Notes: generated by a model not told the origin, from the letters alone. Positions 34,900 through 43,945 are shown, numbered from the stretch's first letter. The stretch is 64,000 nt of DNA from Streptomyces maremycinicus (GCF_001184025.1 NZ_BBYG01000011.1:331574-395573); one strand, 5' to 3'. Program-made: numbers and translations.

Positions 34900-36030
34900 A
34901 TGGACCTGTACGAACACCAGGCAAGGGAACTTTTCGCGGAACACGGCATCCTGGTCCCCAGGGCCGAGGTGACCGACTCGCCCGAGGAAGCGCGCGAGAT
35001 CGCCCGCAGGCTCGGTGGGCGAGTGGTGGTGAAGGCCCAGGTGAAGACGGGCGGCCGGGGCAAGGCGGGCGGCGTCCGGTTCGCCGCCGATCCGGCCGCG
35101 GCCGAACTGACGGCCCGGCAGATCCTCGGCATGGTCATCAAGGGACACCCGGTCGGCACCGTGATGCTGGCCCGGCCCGTCGACATCGAGACGGAGTTCT
35201 ACGTCTCCTACGTGCTGGACCGCGCGGCCGGCCGCTTCCTCGCGATCGCCTCCGCCGAGGGAGGCACGGAGATCGAGGAGGTCGCCGCCGCCCGTCCCGC
35301 GGCGGTCGCCCGCATCCCCGTCGACCCGGCGCAGGGCGTCACCTCGGCGAAGGCCGGCGAGATCGCCGCGGCGGCCGGACTGCCCGCGCAGACCGCGGAC
35401 GTACTCGTCCGGCTGTGGCAGGTGCTGATCCGGGAGGATGCCCTCCTCGTCGAGGTCAACCCGCTCGTCCGCACCCGGCAGGGGCAGATCCTCGCCCTCG
35501 ACGGGAAGGTCACCCTCGACGACAACGCATCCTTCCGCCAGTCCCGTTGGGGTGCGGAGAGCACGGAGCACGGGGACCCGCTGGAGGCGGCGGCCGCGGC
35601 CAAGGGCCTCAACTACGTGAAACTGGACGGCGAGGTTGGCATCATCGGCAACGGCGCCGGACTCGTCATGTCGACCCTCGACGTCGTCGCGGGCTGCGGC
35701 GCCCGCCCGGCCAACTTCCTCGACATCGGCGGCGGCGCCTCCGCCGAGATCATGGCCGACGGCCTGTCGGTCGTCCTCTCCGACCCCGCCGTGCGATCGG
35801 TCCTCGTCAACGTCTTCGGAGGCATCACCGCGTGCGACGCGGTCGCCGACGGCATCGTGCGCGCCCTGGACACCGTACGGCTGACCAAACCGCTCGTCGT
35901 CCGGCTGGACGGCAACAACGCGGCCCGGGGGCGGGAGATCCTCGACGCCCGCCGGCATCCGCTGGTCCAGCAGGCCACCACCATGGACGGCGCCGCCCGC
36001 CGTGCCGCCGAACTCGCCACCGCAGTCTGA
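34900..36030 (+). CDS. sucC: Succinate-CoA ligase (ADP-forming) beta subunit-like
   Basis: 376 residues with an N-terminal ATP-grasp domain ([39 protein letters not shown]) and C-terminal ligase domain ([47 protein letters not shown]). Classical SucCD joins succinate and CoA at the expense of ATP in the TCA cycle. This copy sits divergent from oxc with a shared operator, so it may be a second set supplying an acyl-CoA as CoA donor for oxalate activation, or using another diacid; this is inference. ATG 34900 follows a short GATCCGAG site. The alpha gene starts 12 bp after its stop. Confidence 0.85.
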   Translation: MDLYEHQARELFAEHGILVPRAEVTDSPEEAREIARRLGGRVVVKAQVKTGGRGKAGGVRFAADPAAAELTARQILGMVIKGHPVGTVMLARPVDIETEFYVSYVLDRAAGRFLAIASAEGGTEIEEVAAARPAAVARIPVDPAQGVTSAKAGEIAAAAGLPAQTADVLVRLWQVLIREDALLVEVNPLVRTRQGQILALDGKVTLDDNASFRQSRWGAESTEHGDPLEAAAAAKGLNYVKLDGEVGIIGNGAGLVMSTLDVVAGCGARPANFLDIGGGASAEIMADGLSVVLSDPAVRSVLVNVFGGITACDAVADGIVRALDTVRLTKPLVVRLDGNNAARGREILDARRHPLVQQATTMDGAARRAAELATAV

Positions 36031-36042
36031 GGAGACGACGCC

Positions 36043-36966
36043 ATGGCCATTTACCTCACCAAGGAGAGCAGGGTCCTCGTCCAGGGCATGACGGGCGCCG
36101 AGGGAATGAAACACACCCGGCGCATGCTCGCGGCCGGCACGAACATCGTCGGCGGCGTCAATCCCCGCAAGGCGGGCCGGACCGTCGACTTCGACGTCCC
36201 CCAGAGCCCGAACGGCCTGAGCGGCGCGCCCGTGCCGGTGCCGGTGCCGGTCTTCGGATCGGTCGCCGACGGGATGCGGGAGACCGGCGCCGACGTCACG
36301 GTCGTCTTCGTGCCGCCGGCCTTCACCGCGGCCGCCGTCGTCGAGGCGGCCGACGCCGGGATCGGACTCGCCGTCGTCATCACCGAAGGCGTCCCGGTCC
36401 ACGACTCCGTCGCCTTCGTCACCCACGCCGCGGCACGCGGAACACGCGTCATCGGCCCCAACTGCCCCGGCCTGATCACCCCCGGCCAGTCCGACGCGGG
36501 CATCATCCCGGCCGACATCACCGAGCCCGGCCGTATCGGTCTGGTCTCCAAGTCCGGCACGCTCACCTACCAACTCATGTACGAGCTCCGGGACATCGGC
36601 TTCTCGACCTGCGTCGGCATCGGCGGTGACCCGGTCGTCGGCACCAGCCACATCGACTGTCTGGCCGCCTTCGAGGAGGACCCCGACACCGATCTCGTCG
36701 TCCTCATCGGCGAGATCGGCGGTGACGCGGAGGAACGCGCGGCCGCCTACATCCGCGACCACGTCACCAAACCCGTCGTCGGCTACATCGCCGGCTTCAC
36801 CGCGCCCGAGGGCAAGACCATGGGGCACGCGGGAGCGATCGTCTCCGGCTCCACCGGGACGGCGCAGGCGAAGAAGGAGGCGCTGGAGGCCGCGGGGGTG
36901 CGGGTGGGCGCCACACCGGCCGAGACGGCGCGCCTCGCGCTCGCCGTGCTGGACGAAGGGCCCTGA
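36043..36966 (+). CDS. sucD: Succinate-CoA ligase alpha subunit-like
   Basis: 307 residues. The CoA-binding domain has [20 protein letters not shown] and GGVNPRKAG, and the phospho-His motif is [26 protein letters not shown] and [17 protein letters not shown] agree with the family. A PVPVPVPV stretch (residues about 64-71) comes from a small CCGGTG repeat. It pairs with the beta subunit upstream (12 bp gap). Same role caveat: a duplicate tied to the oxalate locus by position rather than the housekeeping TCA enzyme. Confidence 0.86.
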   Translation: MAIYLTKESRVLVQGMTGAEGMKHTRRMLAAGTNIVGGVNPRKAGRTVDFDVPQSPNGLSGAPVPVPVPVFGSVADGMRETGADVTVVFVPPAFTAAAVVEAADAGIGLAVVITEGVPVHDSVAFVTHAAARGTRVIGPNCPGLITPGQSDAGIIPADITEPGRIGLVSKSGTLTYQLMYELRDIGFSTCVGIGGDPVVGTSHIDCLAAFEEDPDTDLVVLIGEIGGDAEERAAAYIRDHVTKPVVGYIAGFTAPEGKTMGHAGAIVSGSTGTAQAKKEALEAAGVRVGATPAETARLALAVLDEGP

Positions 36967-37008
36967 CCCGAGGCACCCGCCCGACGACGCGTGACGTCCC
37001 ATCACCTG

Positions 37009-37040
37009 GTGGAGTCACCGCGACCCGTCGGCGACTCCAC
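37009..37040 (+). terminator. Imperfect hairpin between sucD and the aldehyde dehydrogenase gene
   Basis: Arms 37009-37020 and 37029-37040 pair at 11 of 12 positions with an 8-base loop. A possible terminator or processing site between the two genes. Confidence 0.45.
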
Positions 37041-37087
37041 GACCCGCACCACCCCGCCCCCGACCGTGCACCGAGAGCGGAGCCCAC

Positions 37088-38629
37088 ATGCCGACCACCC
37101 TCACCCTCAAATCCGGCACGTCCTGGCCCGACACCTGGCGGCGGTGCCTCGCCGTCGCCCCCGAGGCCTTCCGGGACGACCGTGTCCTCAACCTCTGGAA
37201 CGCCACCTGGCGGGCCGACGGCCGGACGCTGCCCGCCACCAGCCCGGTCGACGGCAGCCCGATCGCCGGACCGCCCCGCCTGGACGGGGTCACCGCCCAC
37301 CGGGCCGTCCGCGCCGGGCTGGACCAGCACCACGCCTGGCGGCACGTTCCGCTCGGGGAACGGCGGGCCCGGATCGCCGCCACCCTCGACGCCCTCGCCG
37401 AACACCGCGAACTCCTCGCCCTCCTCCTCGTCTGGGAGATCGGCAAGCCCTGGCGGCTCGCGCAGGCCGATGTCGACCGGGCCGTCGACGGCGTGCGCTG
37501 GTACGTCGACGGCATCGAACCCATGCTGGAGGGACGGGCGCCGCTCGACGGTCCGGTGTCCAACATCGCGAGCTGGAACTACCCGATGAGCGTGCTCGTT
37601 CACGCACTGCTGGTACAGGCACTGGCAGGCAACGCGGTCATCGCCAAGACCCCGACCGACGGCGGCGTCGCCTGTCTGACGCTGGCCTGTGCGCTCGCCG
37701 CGCGGGAGGGTGTCCCGGTCACCCTCCTCAGCGGCAGCGGGGGCGAGCTGTCCCCGGCACTGGTCCGCGCGCCCGAGATCGGCTGCGTCTCCTTCGTCGG
37801 CGGCCGCGACACCGGCGCCGCGGTGGCCACCGCCGTCGCCGACCTCGGCAAACGGCACGTCCTCGAACAAGAAGGACTCAACACCTGGGGCATCTGGAAC
37901 TACTCGGACTGGGACACCCTCTCCGCCGTCGTGCCCAGGCTCTTCGACTACGGCAAACAACGGTGCACGGCGTACCCGCGATTCGTCGTCCAGCGCGCCC
38001 TGTTCGACGAGTTCCTGGCGGCCTACCTCCCGGCGGTGCGCACCCTGACCGTCGGGCACCCGCTGGCCGTCGAGAAGCGTGACGACCCGTACCCCCGGCT
38101 GGACTTCGGACCGGTGATCAACGCGGCCAAGGCGAAGGAACTGCACGACCAGATCGCCGAGGCCATCGACCGGGGCGCGGTCCCGCTGCACCGCGGCAGG
38201 CCGGCCGACGCCCGCTTCCTGCCCGGCCAGGACACCTCGGCGTACGTCCAGCCGGTCACACTCCTCGGGCCGCCGCCGTCCTCGCCGCTGCACCACGCGG
38301 AGCCGTTCGGCCCGGTCGACACCATCGTCCTGGTCGACACCGAGGCGGAGCTGCTGGCCGCCATGAACGCGTCCAACGGCGCACTCGTCGCCACGCTGTC
38401 CACGGACGACCGGAGCACCTACGACCGACTGGCACCGCAGATCCGCGCGTTCAAGGTCGGCCACGGCACGGCCCGCTCCCGCGGCGACCGCGACGAGCTC
38501 TTCGGCGGTTTCGGCGCGTCCTGGCGGGGCGCGTTCGTCGGCGGGGAGCTGCTGGTGCGCGCGGTGACGCTGGGACCGACGGGGGAGCGGCTGCCCGGCA
38601 ACTTCCCGGACTACCAGCTGATGCCCTGA
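37088..38629 (+). CDS. Aldehyde dehydrogenase-family protein
   Basis: 513 residues with an NAD(P)-dependent aldehyde dehydrogenase layout: SNIASWNYPMSVLVHALLVQALAGNAVIAKTP for the cofactor site, FVGGRDTG, Glu in LEQEGLNTWG (about 260-268) and catalytic Cys293 in KQRCTAYPR. The KQRC context replaces the common GQxC, so it is a divergent subgroup. In this setting it could oxidise glyoxylate, glycolaldehyde or a semialdehyde; no substrate can be read. ATG 37088 follows GAGCGGAG. It follows sucCD on the same strand with a weak hairpin between. Confidence 0.82.
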   Translation: MPTTLTLKSGTSWPDTWRRCLAVAPEAFRDDRVLNLWNATWRADGRTLPATSPVDGSPIAGPPRLDGVTAHRAVRAGLDQHHAWRHVPLGERRARIAATLDALAEHRELLALLLVWEIGKPWRLAQADVDRAVDGVRWYVDGIEPMLEGRAPLDGPVSNIASWNYPMSVLVHALLVQALAGNAVIAKTPTDGGVACLTLACALAAREGVPVTLLSGSGGELSPALVRAPEIGCVSFVGGRDTGAAVATAVADLGKRHVLEQEGLNTWGIWNYSDWDTLSAVVPRLFDYGKQRCTAYPRFVVQRALFDEFLAAYLPAVRTLTVGHPLAVEKRDDPYPRLDFGPVINAAKAKELHDQIAEAIDRGAVPLHRGRPADARFLPGQDTSAYVQPVTLLGPPPSSPLHHAEPFGPVDTIVLVDTEAELLAAMNASNGALVATLSTDDRSTYDRLAPQIRAFKVGHGTARSRGDRDELFGGFGASWRGAFVGGELLVRAVTLGPTGERLPGNFPDYQLMP

Positions 38630-38762
38630 CCCCGCCCGGGCCGGGCCCGCCCGGGCCGGAGCCCCCCTGCGGGACGGACCCTTTACGGGACTGGCCCTGC
38701 ACGGGACGGGCTCCATCCGGGACGGCCGTCGCCGGATCGGTGCGGATCGCTACCCTCGGTGC

Positions 38763-39218
38763 ATGGTGAGTGACCGAGAAGCGCCGGCCGGGCCCGTGGA
38801 GGACCGGCTCGGCCACCTCCTCCGGCGTGCCCAGGCCAAGCTGGCCAGAAAGTCCGCGGAGGCGCTCGTTCCGTACGGCGTGGACGACCGCGAGCTGGCC
38901 GTCCTGGCCGTGCTCGCCGATGAGGAAACGTGGTCGCAGGCCGAGGCCGCGGGACGGCTCGGTGTGGATCGCACCACGATGGTGGCACTCGTCGACGGAC
39001 TGGAGGACCACGGCCTGGTGGAGCGGCGGCGCAGCCCCCGGGACCGCCGCCGGAACCTCGTCCGGCTCACGGACGCGGGCCTGGTCTGTCTGGAGCGGGC
39101 CGAGGCGGCACGCCGGGCCGCGGAGCGCCGCTTCCTCGCCCCGTTGGACGAGCAGACGGCGGCCGCGCTGCTGCGGGCGCTGCGGCTGCTCGTCGCCGAG
39201 GAGCCGGCGGTGAGGTGA
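38763..39218 (+). CDS. MarR-family transcriptional regulator
   Basis: 151 residues with the winged helix at about 50-115 (WSQAEAAGRLGVDRTTMVALVDGLEDHGLVERRRSPRDRRRNLVRLTDAG). Dimerisation helices flank it. The start ATG 38763 lacks a clear Shine-Dalgarno, and a leaderless transcript is possible since few bases upstream look conserved. It is oriented with the aldehyde dehydrogenase gene and may sense an aromatic acid or an oxidant; target unknown. Confidence 0.85.
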   Translation: MVSDREAPAGPVEDRLGHLLRRAQAKLARKSAEALVPYGVDDRELAVLAVLADEETWSQAEAAGRLGVDRTTMVALVDGLEDHGLVERRRSPRDRRRNLVRLTDAGLVCLERAEAARRAAERRFLAPLDEQTAAALLRALRLLVAEEPAVR

Positions 39219-39224
39219 TCGGCC

Positions 39225-39265
39225 GGTCACCCGGTGTGAGGGGGCCCGGCGGCGGCCCCGTGACC
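39225..39265 (+). terminator. Nested inverted repeat after the MarR gene
   Basis: GGTCAC (39225) pairs with GTGACC (39260-39265) and GGGGCC with GGCCCC inside it, just after the stop at 39218. Probable terminator. Confidence 0.4.
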
Positions 39266-39361
39266 CGTGCGGCCAGCGGATATGCAGGTGAGAGGCACTC
39301 CGAAAGCTTGGTATTGTTGTCCCTGTCGCCGCGGGGAGACCTCGCGCAGTGGCAACACCTG

Positions 39362-39446
39362 GTCCGGGTGGCGGAATGGCAGACGCGCTAGCTTGAGGTG
39401 CTAGTGCCCTTTATCGGGCGTGGGGGTTCAAGTCCCCCCTCGGACA
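39362..39446 (+). tRNA. tRNA-Leu (anticodon GAG)
   Basis: 85 bases. Acceptor stem GTCCGGG pairs with CTCGGAC (one G-U), the anticodon arm CTAGC-TTGAGGT-GCTAG gives GAG, there is a long variable arm as in class II tRNAs (TGCCCTTTATCGGGCG), and the T arm is GGGGG-TTCAAGT-CCCCC. The 3' CCA is not encoded. It reads CUC/CUU leucine codons. Confidence 0.95.
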
Positions 39447-39494
39447 CTCTCACCCTCCGTATCGAGCGGTTCCCGCTCGGTGAGCAGTCAATAG

Positions 39495-39527
39495 CCCGCA
39501 TTCGGCGTTCCGCCGGGTGCGGGTTTT
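39495..39527 (+). terminator. Intrinsic terminator after tRNA-Leu
   Basis: CCCGCA (39495-39500) pairs with TGCGGG (39518-39523), with CGGCG/CGCCG stacked inside, followed by TTTTGCTGTTT. Confidence 0.85.
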
Positions 39528-39878
39528 GCTGTTTCCGTATCCATTGCCTCCGGAATGTCGCGGAAGCCCGTTTATCGGTTGTCCTGTCGGAGTGTCCGGC
39601 ATCCCCTTCACAAGCGCACTTCCCGGCCACTTCGGCGTTGCCCGCCGGAACCGCTGACGAACCGTCAATGTTCACCTCAGTAGACATATTGACGGTCTGT
39701 GACTCCATCTTGTGGTGATACGATCACGCTCGCTTGTAGAGCGGGCGGATGGGTGCAAGACGACATCTCCGACTACGGGGACAGTCCGGGCGGTCACCCG
39801 TCGATGCGGGCGGTCTGCCGGTCCACCCGCGTTGACGGGAATTCAGCAACTGGCCGTCAGTCGCCTGAAGAGAGTCTT
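39528..39878. other. Upstream region of the conservon
   Basis: 351 bp of lower GC than the flanks, with no gene. It holds a 9-bp inverted repeat (39661-39696) and a TACGAT box (39719-39724) that could be a -10 element with TGTGAC (39698) as a weak -35. Confidence 0.55.
39661..39696. promoter_or_regulatory. Inverted repeat in the conservon promoter region
   Basis: ACCGTCAAT (39661-39669) and ATTGACGGT (39688-39696) are perfect 9-bp arms with an 18-bp spacer. The right arm contains TTGACG. Position about 185 bp before cvnA suggests an operator or regulated promoter. Confidence 0.45.
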
Positions 39879-41051
39879 ATGACGCATTACATACAGAACC
39901 CGGTACTCTGGGCTCTCCTCGTGGCCGTACTCGTCGCAGTCGCCCTCATTGTTCGCCAGCGTAGGGCGGCGCGTGCCTTGAGGCAGGAGATCGCGGGGCT
40001 AAGGTCCCACTACTCCGCGTTGGAAAACGAGTACGCGCAATCCGTCGAGGCAGCTCAGGAACAAGCCGAAGAGGCTACGAAAACGGTCCTCAAGTCCGCG
40101 ATGCGGACTCTTCAGGGCCTCGCCGCGGAACAGCAGTTGATTGTCTCCCGGCTTCAGAACAAATATGGCGAGTCGGTTATCCTCCAGGACCTTCTGGAGA
40201 TCGACCACACGAACTCGCAGTTCGGTCGGCGGGCCCAGTCCATCGCCGTTCTCTGCGACGGCTGGCTGGGACGCGCCCGTGATGTCGCGTCCGTGTACGA
40301 CGTGGTACGCAGCGCGCAGGGCAGAGTCCGCCATTACCGGCGGGTGGAAATTCTTTCGCAGGTCGACTTCGGTATCACGAGCCGTGCGGTCGAACCGGTC
40401 GCACTGGCGCTCGCCGAACTGCTCGACAACGCGACGAGCTATTCCAGCCCGGACACCGTCGTCGAGATCAACATCCGTACGGTGCCCAAGGGTATTTGCA
40501 TCGTCGTCGACGACGCCGGTGTCGGTATGAACGACGAAGAGCGCGCCCGAGCCGACAAACTCCTGTCGAGCCAGCGGGTCTCCGGTGTTTCCGCGCTCGG
40601 CAATCCGCCGCAGTTCGGCTTCGCGGTGATCGGTGTGCTCAGCGAGCGCTTCGGCTTCGAGGTGTCGGTGGACTCCACCTCCCCCTACGGAGGCGTCCGG
40701 GCGGTCCTGCTCCTGCCGCACGACCTGCTCACCAACGCGCCCGAGCAGAAGGAGCCGGCTCCGGTCGTTCCCGCTGCCGCCGCCCCCGCCACCGCCCGCG
40801 GCGGCCCCGAGGGCGCGCTCTCCACCAGCACCACCGCCGACGGCCTGCCGAAGCGGCGTCGCAAGCGGCCCATGGCCATCGTGCCCGGCAGCGCGTCCGC
40901 GTCCACTCCCGCCCGCTCGGGCGCCGAGACCGCGGCGATCATGGGCGCCTTCCAACGGGGTACCCAGTCGGGCCGGGCCACGCCTGCGAATCCCGCGGAA
41001 AAGTCGAGCAGCACCCGTGGTGCTGGCAGCGAAGGGCATGAGATCTCGTGA
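39879..41051 (+). CDS. cvnA: Conservon sensor-like ATPase CvnA
   Basis: 390 residues. A single N-terminal membrane segment (NPVLWALLVAVLVAVALIV) is followed by a coiled-coil region (about 35-80) and a GHKL ATP-binding domain with ALAELLDNATSYSSP (N box) and IVVDDAGVGMNDEE (G1 box). The tail from about 290 is a Pro/Ala/Ser-rich low-complexity region with a basic RRRKRP patch. The phosphoacceptor His region is degenerate, as usual in conservon kinase-like proteins. It would form a membrane G-protein-like complex with CvnB-D. ATG 39879 follows GAAGAGAG; its end overlaps cvnB (GTGA). Confidence 0.9.
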   Translation: MTHYIQNPVLWALLVAVLVAVALIVRQRRAARALRQEIAGLRSHYSALENEYAQSVEAAQEQAEEATKTVLKSAMRTLQGLAAEQQLIVSRLQNKYGESVILQDLLEIDHTNSQFGRRAQSIAVLCDGWLGRARDVASVYDVVRSAQGRVRHYRRVEILSQVDFGITSRAVEPVALALAELLDNATSYSSPDTVVEINIRTVPKGICIVVDDAGVGMNDEERARADKLLSSQRVSGVSALGNPPQFGFAVIGVLSERFGFEVSVDSTSPYGGVRAVLLLPHDLLTNAPEQKEPAPVVPAAAAPATARGGPEGALSTSTTADGLPKRRRKRPMAIVPGSASASTPARSGAETAAIMGAFQRGTQSGRATPANPAEKSSSTRGAGSEGHEIS

Positions 41052-41449
41052 ATGACGATCTGTCATGGATGCTTGACAGTGCCTTGGAGATACCCGGGGC
41101 CCTGCACGCAGTCCTCATCTCCGCGGACGGCCTGCTGATGGCGCGGACGCAGGACTTCGACAAGGACGACGCGGACCGGGTGGCCGCCGCGATGAGCGGT
41201 GTGCAGTCGCTCAGCCGCTCGCTCGCGTTCTTCTGCGAGGACCCGCAGATGCGGTGGCGGCAGACGCTGGTCGAGTTCGACGGGGGATGGGTCTTCCTGA
41301 TCTCCGCCGGTGAGGGCGCCTACCTCGGAGTCTCGGCCTCGCCGGACGTCGACATGGCGGACATCAGCTTCCGGATGCAGCAGCTCGTCGGTCAGCTCGG
41401 CAAGGCCCTGACGACCCCGCCGCGCGAGAACCTCGGCGCGCGGTCATGA
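41048..41449 (+). CDS. cvnB: Roadblock/LC7-domain protein CvnB
   Basis: 133 residues. The roadblock/LC7 fold covers most of the chain (LSWMLDSALEIPGALHAVLISADGLLMA near the start). Such proteins act as partners or activators of the small GTPase CvnD. The GTG start at 41048 overlaps the cvnA stop and the end overlaps cvnC by 4 bases, so expression is coupled. Confidence 0.92.
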   Translation: MNDDLSWMLDSALEIPGALHAVLISADGLLMARTQDFDKDDADRVAAAMSGVQSLSRSLAFFCEDPQMRWRQTLVEFDGGWVFLISAGEGAYLGVSASPDVDMADISFRMQQLVGQLGKALTTPPRENLGARS

Positions 41450-41823
41450 ACGGTTTCGGCGAACTGGAGCCGCAGACGCCGGAGTTAGTGCGTCCGTACG
41501 TCATCACCAAGGGACGCGGGCTGCCCGACGAAGGACAGCTCTCGCTCATCACCCTGGTCACGGCGGCCGCCGATCACGAGCAGCGGCCGACCCGGCTGTC
41601 CCCCGAGGAACAGAACCTGCTGGACCTGTGCTCGGCCGGTTACCTCTCGGTCGCCGAGATCGCCGGGCACACCCAACTGCCCCTGGGCGTGGTGAAGATC
41701 CTCCTCGCCGCCCTCACCGAGGGCGGCTACCTCATCACCCGGGCGCCGGTGCAGAGAGCTCCTCTCGCCGACCGGGACATCCTGGAGGAGGTGCTGAATG
41801 GTCTCAGGGCCAAGTTTGGATGA
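41446..41823 (+). CDS. cvnC: DUF742 protein CvnC
   Basis: 125 residues, standard DUF742: LVRPYVITKGRG near residue 14, then a winged-helix-like region (LCSAGYLSVAEIAGHTQLPLGVVKILL). Codon 14 is TTA (41485-41487), a rare leucine codon read by the bldA tRNA in Streptomyces, so synthesis of this subunit could be tied to differentiation. It overlaps cvnB (4 bases) and cvnD (26 bases). Confidence 0.92.
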   Translation: MNGFGELEPQTPELVRPYVITKGRGLPDEGQLSLITLVTAAADHEQRPTRLSPEEQNLLDLCSAGYLSVAEIAGHTQLPLGVVKILLAALTEGGYLITRAPVQRAPLADRDILEEVLNGLRAKFG

Positions 41824-42391
41824 GCAGGCCTACGTCCGCGAGGGGGCCACGCAGACGGCGGTGAAGATCCTCGTCGTGGGTCACTTCGCGGTCGGCAAGA
41901 CCACGTTCATCGGGGCGATCTCCGAGATCGAGCCGCTGACCACCGAAGAGACGATGACGCGGGCGGCCGAGTCGGTCGACGACCTCAAGGGGGTCCAGGG
42001 CAAGACGACCACCACGGTCGCCATGGACTTCGGCCGTCTGACCATCAGCGACCGGGTCGTGCTCTATCTGTTCGGAACGCCGGGCCAGCAGCGTTTCGTC
42101 CAGATGTGGGAGGACATGGCGCGCGGCGCCCTCGGCGCCCTGGTGCTCGTGGACCCCGAGCGGCTCGCGGACTCCTTCGCCGTGATCGACCTGATCGAGC
42201 AGTACGGACTCGACTACGCCATCGCCGTCAACCACTTCGACGGCGCCCCCCTGAGGGACGAGATGGCCCTGCGCGACGCACTGGACCTGCTCGAGGACAC
42301 CCCCGTCGTCACCTGTGACGCGCGAGACGAGCGGTCGTCGGCCGACGCGCTGATCACCCTCGTCCGCCACCTCCAGGACCGTGCACACTAG
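41798..42391 (+). CDS. cvnD: Conservon small GTPase CvnD
   Basis: 197 residues. P-loop GHFAVGKT at 28-35, a switch region with KTTTTVAMDFGR, a G3-like LFGTPGQQRF and G4-like VNHFD replacing NKxD. It binds GTP and probably cycles between CvnA/B/C complexes at the membrane. The start lies inside the end of cvnC in another frame. VNHFD is normal for this actinobacterial GTPase group. Confidence 0.92.
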   Translation: MVSGPSLDEQAYVREGATQTAVKILVVGHFAVGKTTFIGAISEIEPLTTEETMTRAAESVDDLKGVQGKTTTTVAMDFGRLTISDRVVLYLFGTPGQQRFVQMWEDMARGALGALVLVDPERLADSFAVIDLIEQYGLDYAIAVNHFDGAPLRDEMALRDALDLLEDTPVVTCDARDERSSADALITLVRHLQDRAH

Positions 42392-42398
42392 GAGAGAC

Positions 42399-43742
42399 AT
42401 GGACCAACCCACCGCACCCGTGCCCCCGCCCGGGTGCCCGGCGCACGAGGCCGGCGGCAGAGTGCCCCTGTACGGACCGGAGTTCGCAGCCGACCCGCAG
42501 GCCTACTACACCTACCTGCGGCACTACGGGCCCACCGCACCCGTGGAGATCACCCCCGGTGTCGAGGCCACGCTCGTCACCGACTACGCCAGCGCCCTCC
42601 AACTCCTCCAGGACTCCGGTTCCTTCCGCAAGGACGCGCGCCGTTGGCGGGACTTCAACGAGGGCCGGATCGCCCCCGACAGTCCCGTCCTGCCCGTGCT
42701 CGCCCACCGGCCCAACTGTATGTACACCGACGGTGCCGAGCATCTGCGACTGCGCCAGTCCATCACGGACAGCATGTCGCGCGTCGACCCGATGCAGCTG
42801 AGCCAGAGCGTCGAGCGGATCTCGGACTTCCTCATCTCCCAGTTCTCCGAACGGGGTTCGGCCGACCTGATCGGCTCCTACGCCAAGCAGCTCCCGCTGT
42901 TCGTGTTCAACGAGCTGTTCGGCTGCACCGCCGACATCGGCGACCGCGTCTTCTTCGGCATCTCCGGCATGTTCGACGGCGTCAACGCCGACAAGGCCAT
43001 CGCGGTGCTGTTCCAGGCCGTCGGCGAGCTGGTCGCCCTCAAGCGGCGCAAGCCCGGCGAGGACGTCACCTCGTGGCTGATGCAGCATCACACGGGACTC
43101 AGCGACGAGGAGATGCTGCACCAGGTCGCCCTGCTGCTCGGCGCGGGCGCCGAGGCGCTGGTCAACCTCATCGGCAACACCCTGCACCGGCTGCTCACCG
43201 ACGACCGGTACGCCCATGAGGGCGGGCTGATCGACGAGGCGATGGACGACACGCTGTGGGAGAACCCGCCCATGACGAACTTCGCCGCCCACTACCCGGT
43301 CGCCGACATGGAGTTCGCCGGTCAGAAGATCACCGCCGGTGACCTGATGCTGGTCAGCATCGCCGCCGCCAACACCGGTCCCGTGCTGTCGGCGGCCCGC
43401 AAGGCCGGCAGCAACCGGGCGCATCTCGCCTGGAGTGCCGGCCCGCACGCCTGCCCCTCGAAGGAACCCGCCCGGCAGATCGCCGTGTCGGCCATCGAGA
43501 ACCTCCTGAACCGGCTGCCCGACGTCCGGCTCAGCGTGCCCGAGGACAGCCTGACCTGGCGGCCGGGACCCTTCAGCCGTGGTCTCGTCACGCTCCCCGC
43601 GCGGTTCACCCCGGCCAAGCCGGTGAGCCGGCCGGCCCGGAAGACCGCCGCCCCCACCCCGGTGCCCGAGAGTGGGACAGCGCCCCGCCAGGCCGAACAG
43701 ACCGGCGTGTGGAGCAAGTTCCTCACCTGGCTGACCAAGTAG
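42399..43742 (+). CDS. cvnE: Conservon cytochrome P450, CYP157-like, lacking ExxR
   Basis: 447 residues. The heme Cys352 lies in AWSAGPHACPSKEPARQ. Two normally conserved P450 features are missing. The K-helix reads DEAMDDTLWENPP (279-291) with no ExxR arginine, and the I-helix reads GAGAEALVN (248-256) with no Thr of the acid-alcohol pair. CYP157 members in Streptomyces conservons are known to lack ExxR (EQSLW type), and DDTLW fits that group. The tail after 415 is Pro/Ala-rich and ends with an amphipathic WSKFLTWLTK. ATG 42399 has GGAGAG. Probably catalytically unusual or a redox-sensing partner of the conservon. Confidence 0.88.
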   Translation: MDQPTAPVPPPGCPAHEAGGRVPLYGPEFAADPQAYYTYLRHYGPTAPVEITPGVEATLVTDYASALQLLQDSGSFRKDARRWRDFNEGRIAPDSPVLPVLAHRPNCMYTDGAEHLRLRQSITDSMSRVDPMQLSQSVERISDFLISQFSERGSADLIGSYAKQLPLFVFNELFGCTADIGDRVFFGISGMFDGVNADKAIAVLFQAVGELVALKRRKPGEDVTSWLMQHHTGLSDEEMLHQVALLLGAGAEALVNLIGNTLHRLLTDDRYAHEGGLIDEAMDDTLWENPPMTNFAAHYPVADMEFAGQKITAGDLMLVSIAAANTGPVLSAARKAGSNRAHLAWSAGPHACPSKEPARQIAVSAIENLLNRLPDVRLSVPEDSLTWRPGPFSRGLVTLPARFTPAKPVSRPARKTAAPTPVPESGTAPRQAEQTGVWSKFLTWLTK

Positions 43743-43761
43743 GGGATGCGCCCGGTTCACA

Positions 43762-43813
43762 GCCCGGAACGCCGGACACCCGCCCTCCGGGGCGGGTGTC
43801 CGGCGTTCCGGGC
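43762..43813. terminator. Strong bidirectional hairpin between cvnE and the monooxygenase gene
   Basis: Arms 43762-43784 and 43791-43813 are exact reverse complements (23 bp) with a 6-base loop, between convergent genes. Confidence 0.85.
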
Positions 43814-43945
43814 CCGTACCCCACGTGGGACGGGTCGCTGACGCGGCGACCGCCACCTTGGACCGTCGGCCACCGAGGCCACCGAGGCCACCGAGGCCAC
43901 AGCGATCGCTGATCGCCGGGACCGGCGCTTCCTGCCCGCCACGCG

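Noticed and set aside
38633..38690. GC-rich CCCGCCCGGGCC repeats after the aldehyde dehydrogenase as a terminator
   Set aside because: Several weak overlapping pairings are possible, but no single clear stem-loop can be chosen by eye.
43864..43902. 9-bp CCACCGAGG-type repeat before the monooxygenase end as a gene or operator
   Set aside because: Only three to four copies, in the tail region between convergent genes beside a terminator; no coding or binding evidence.
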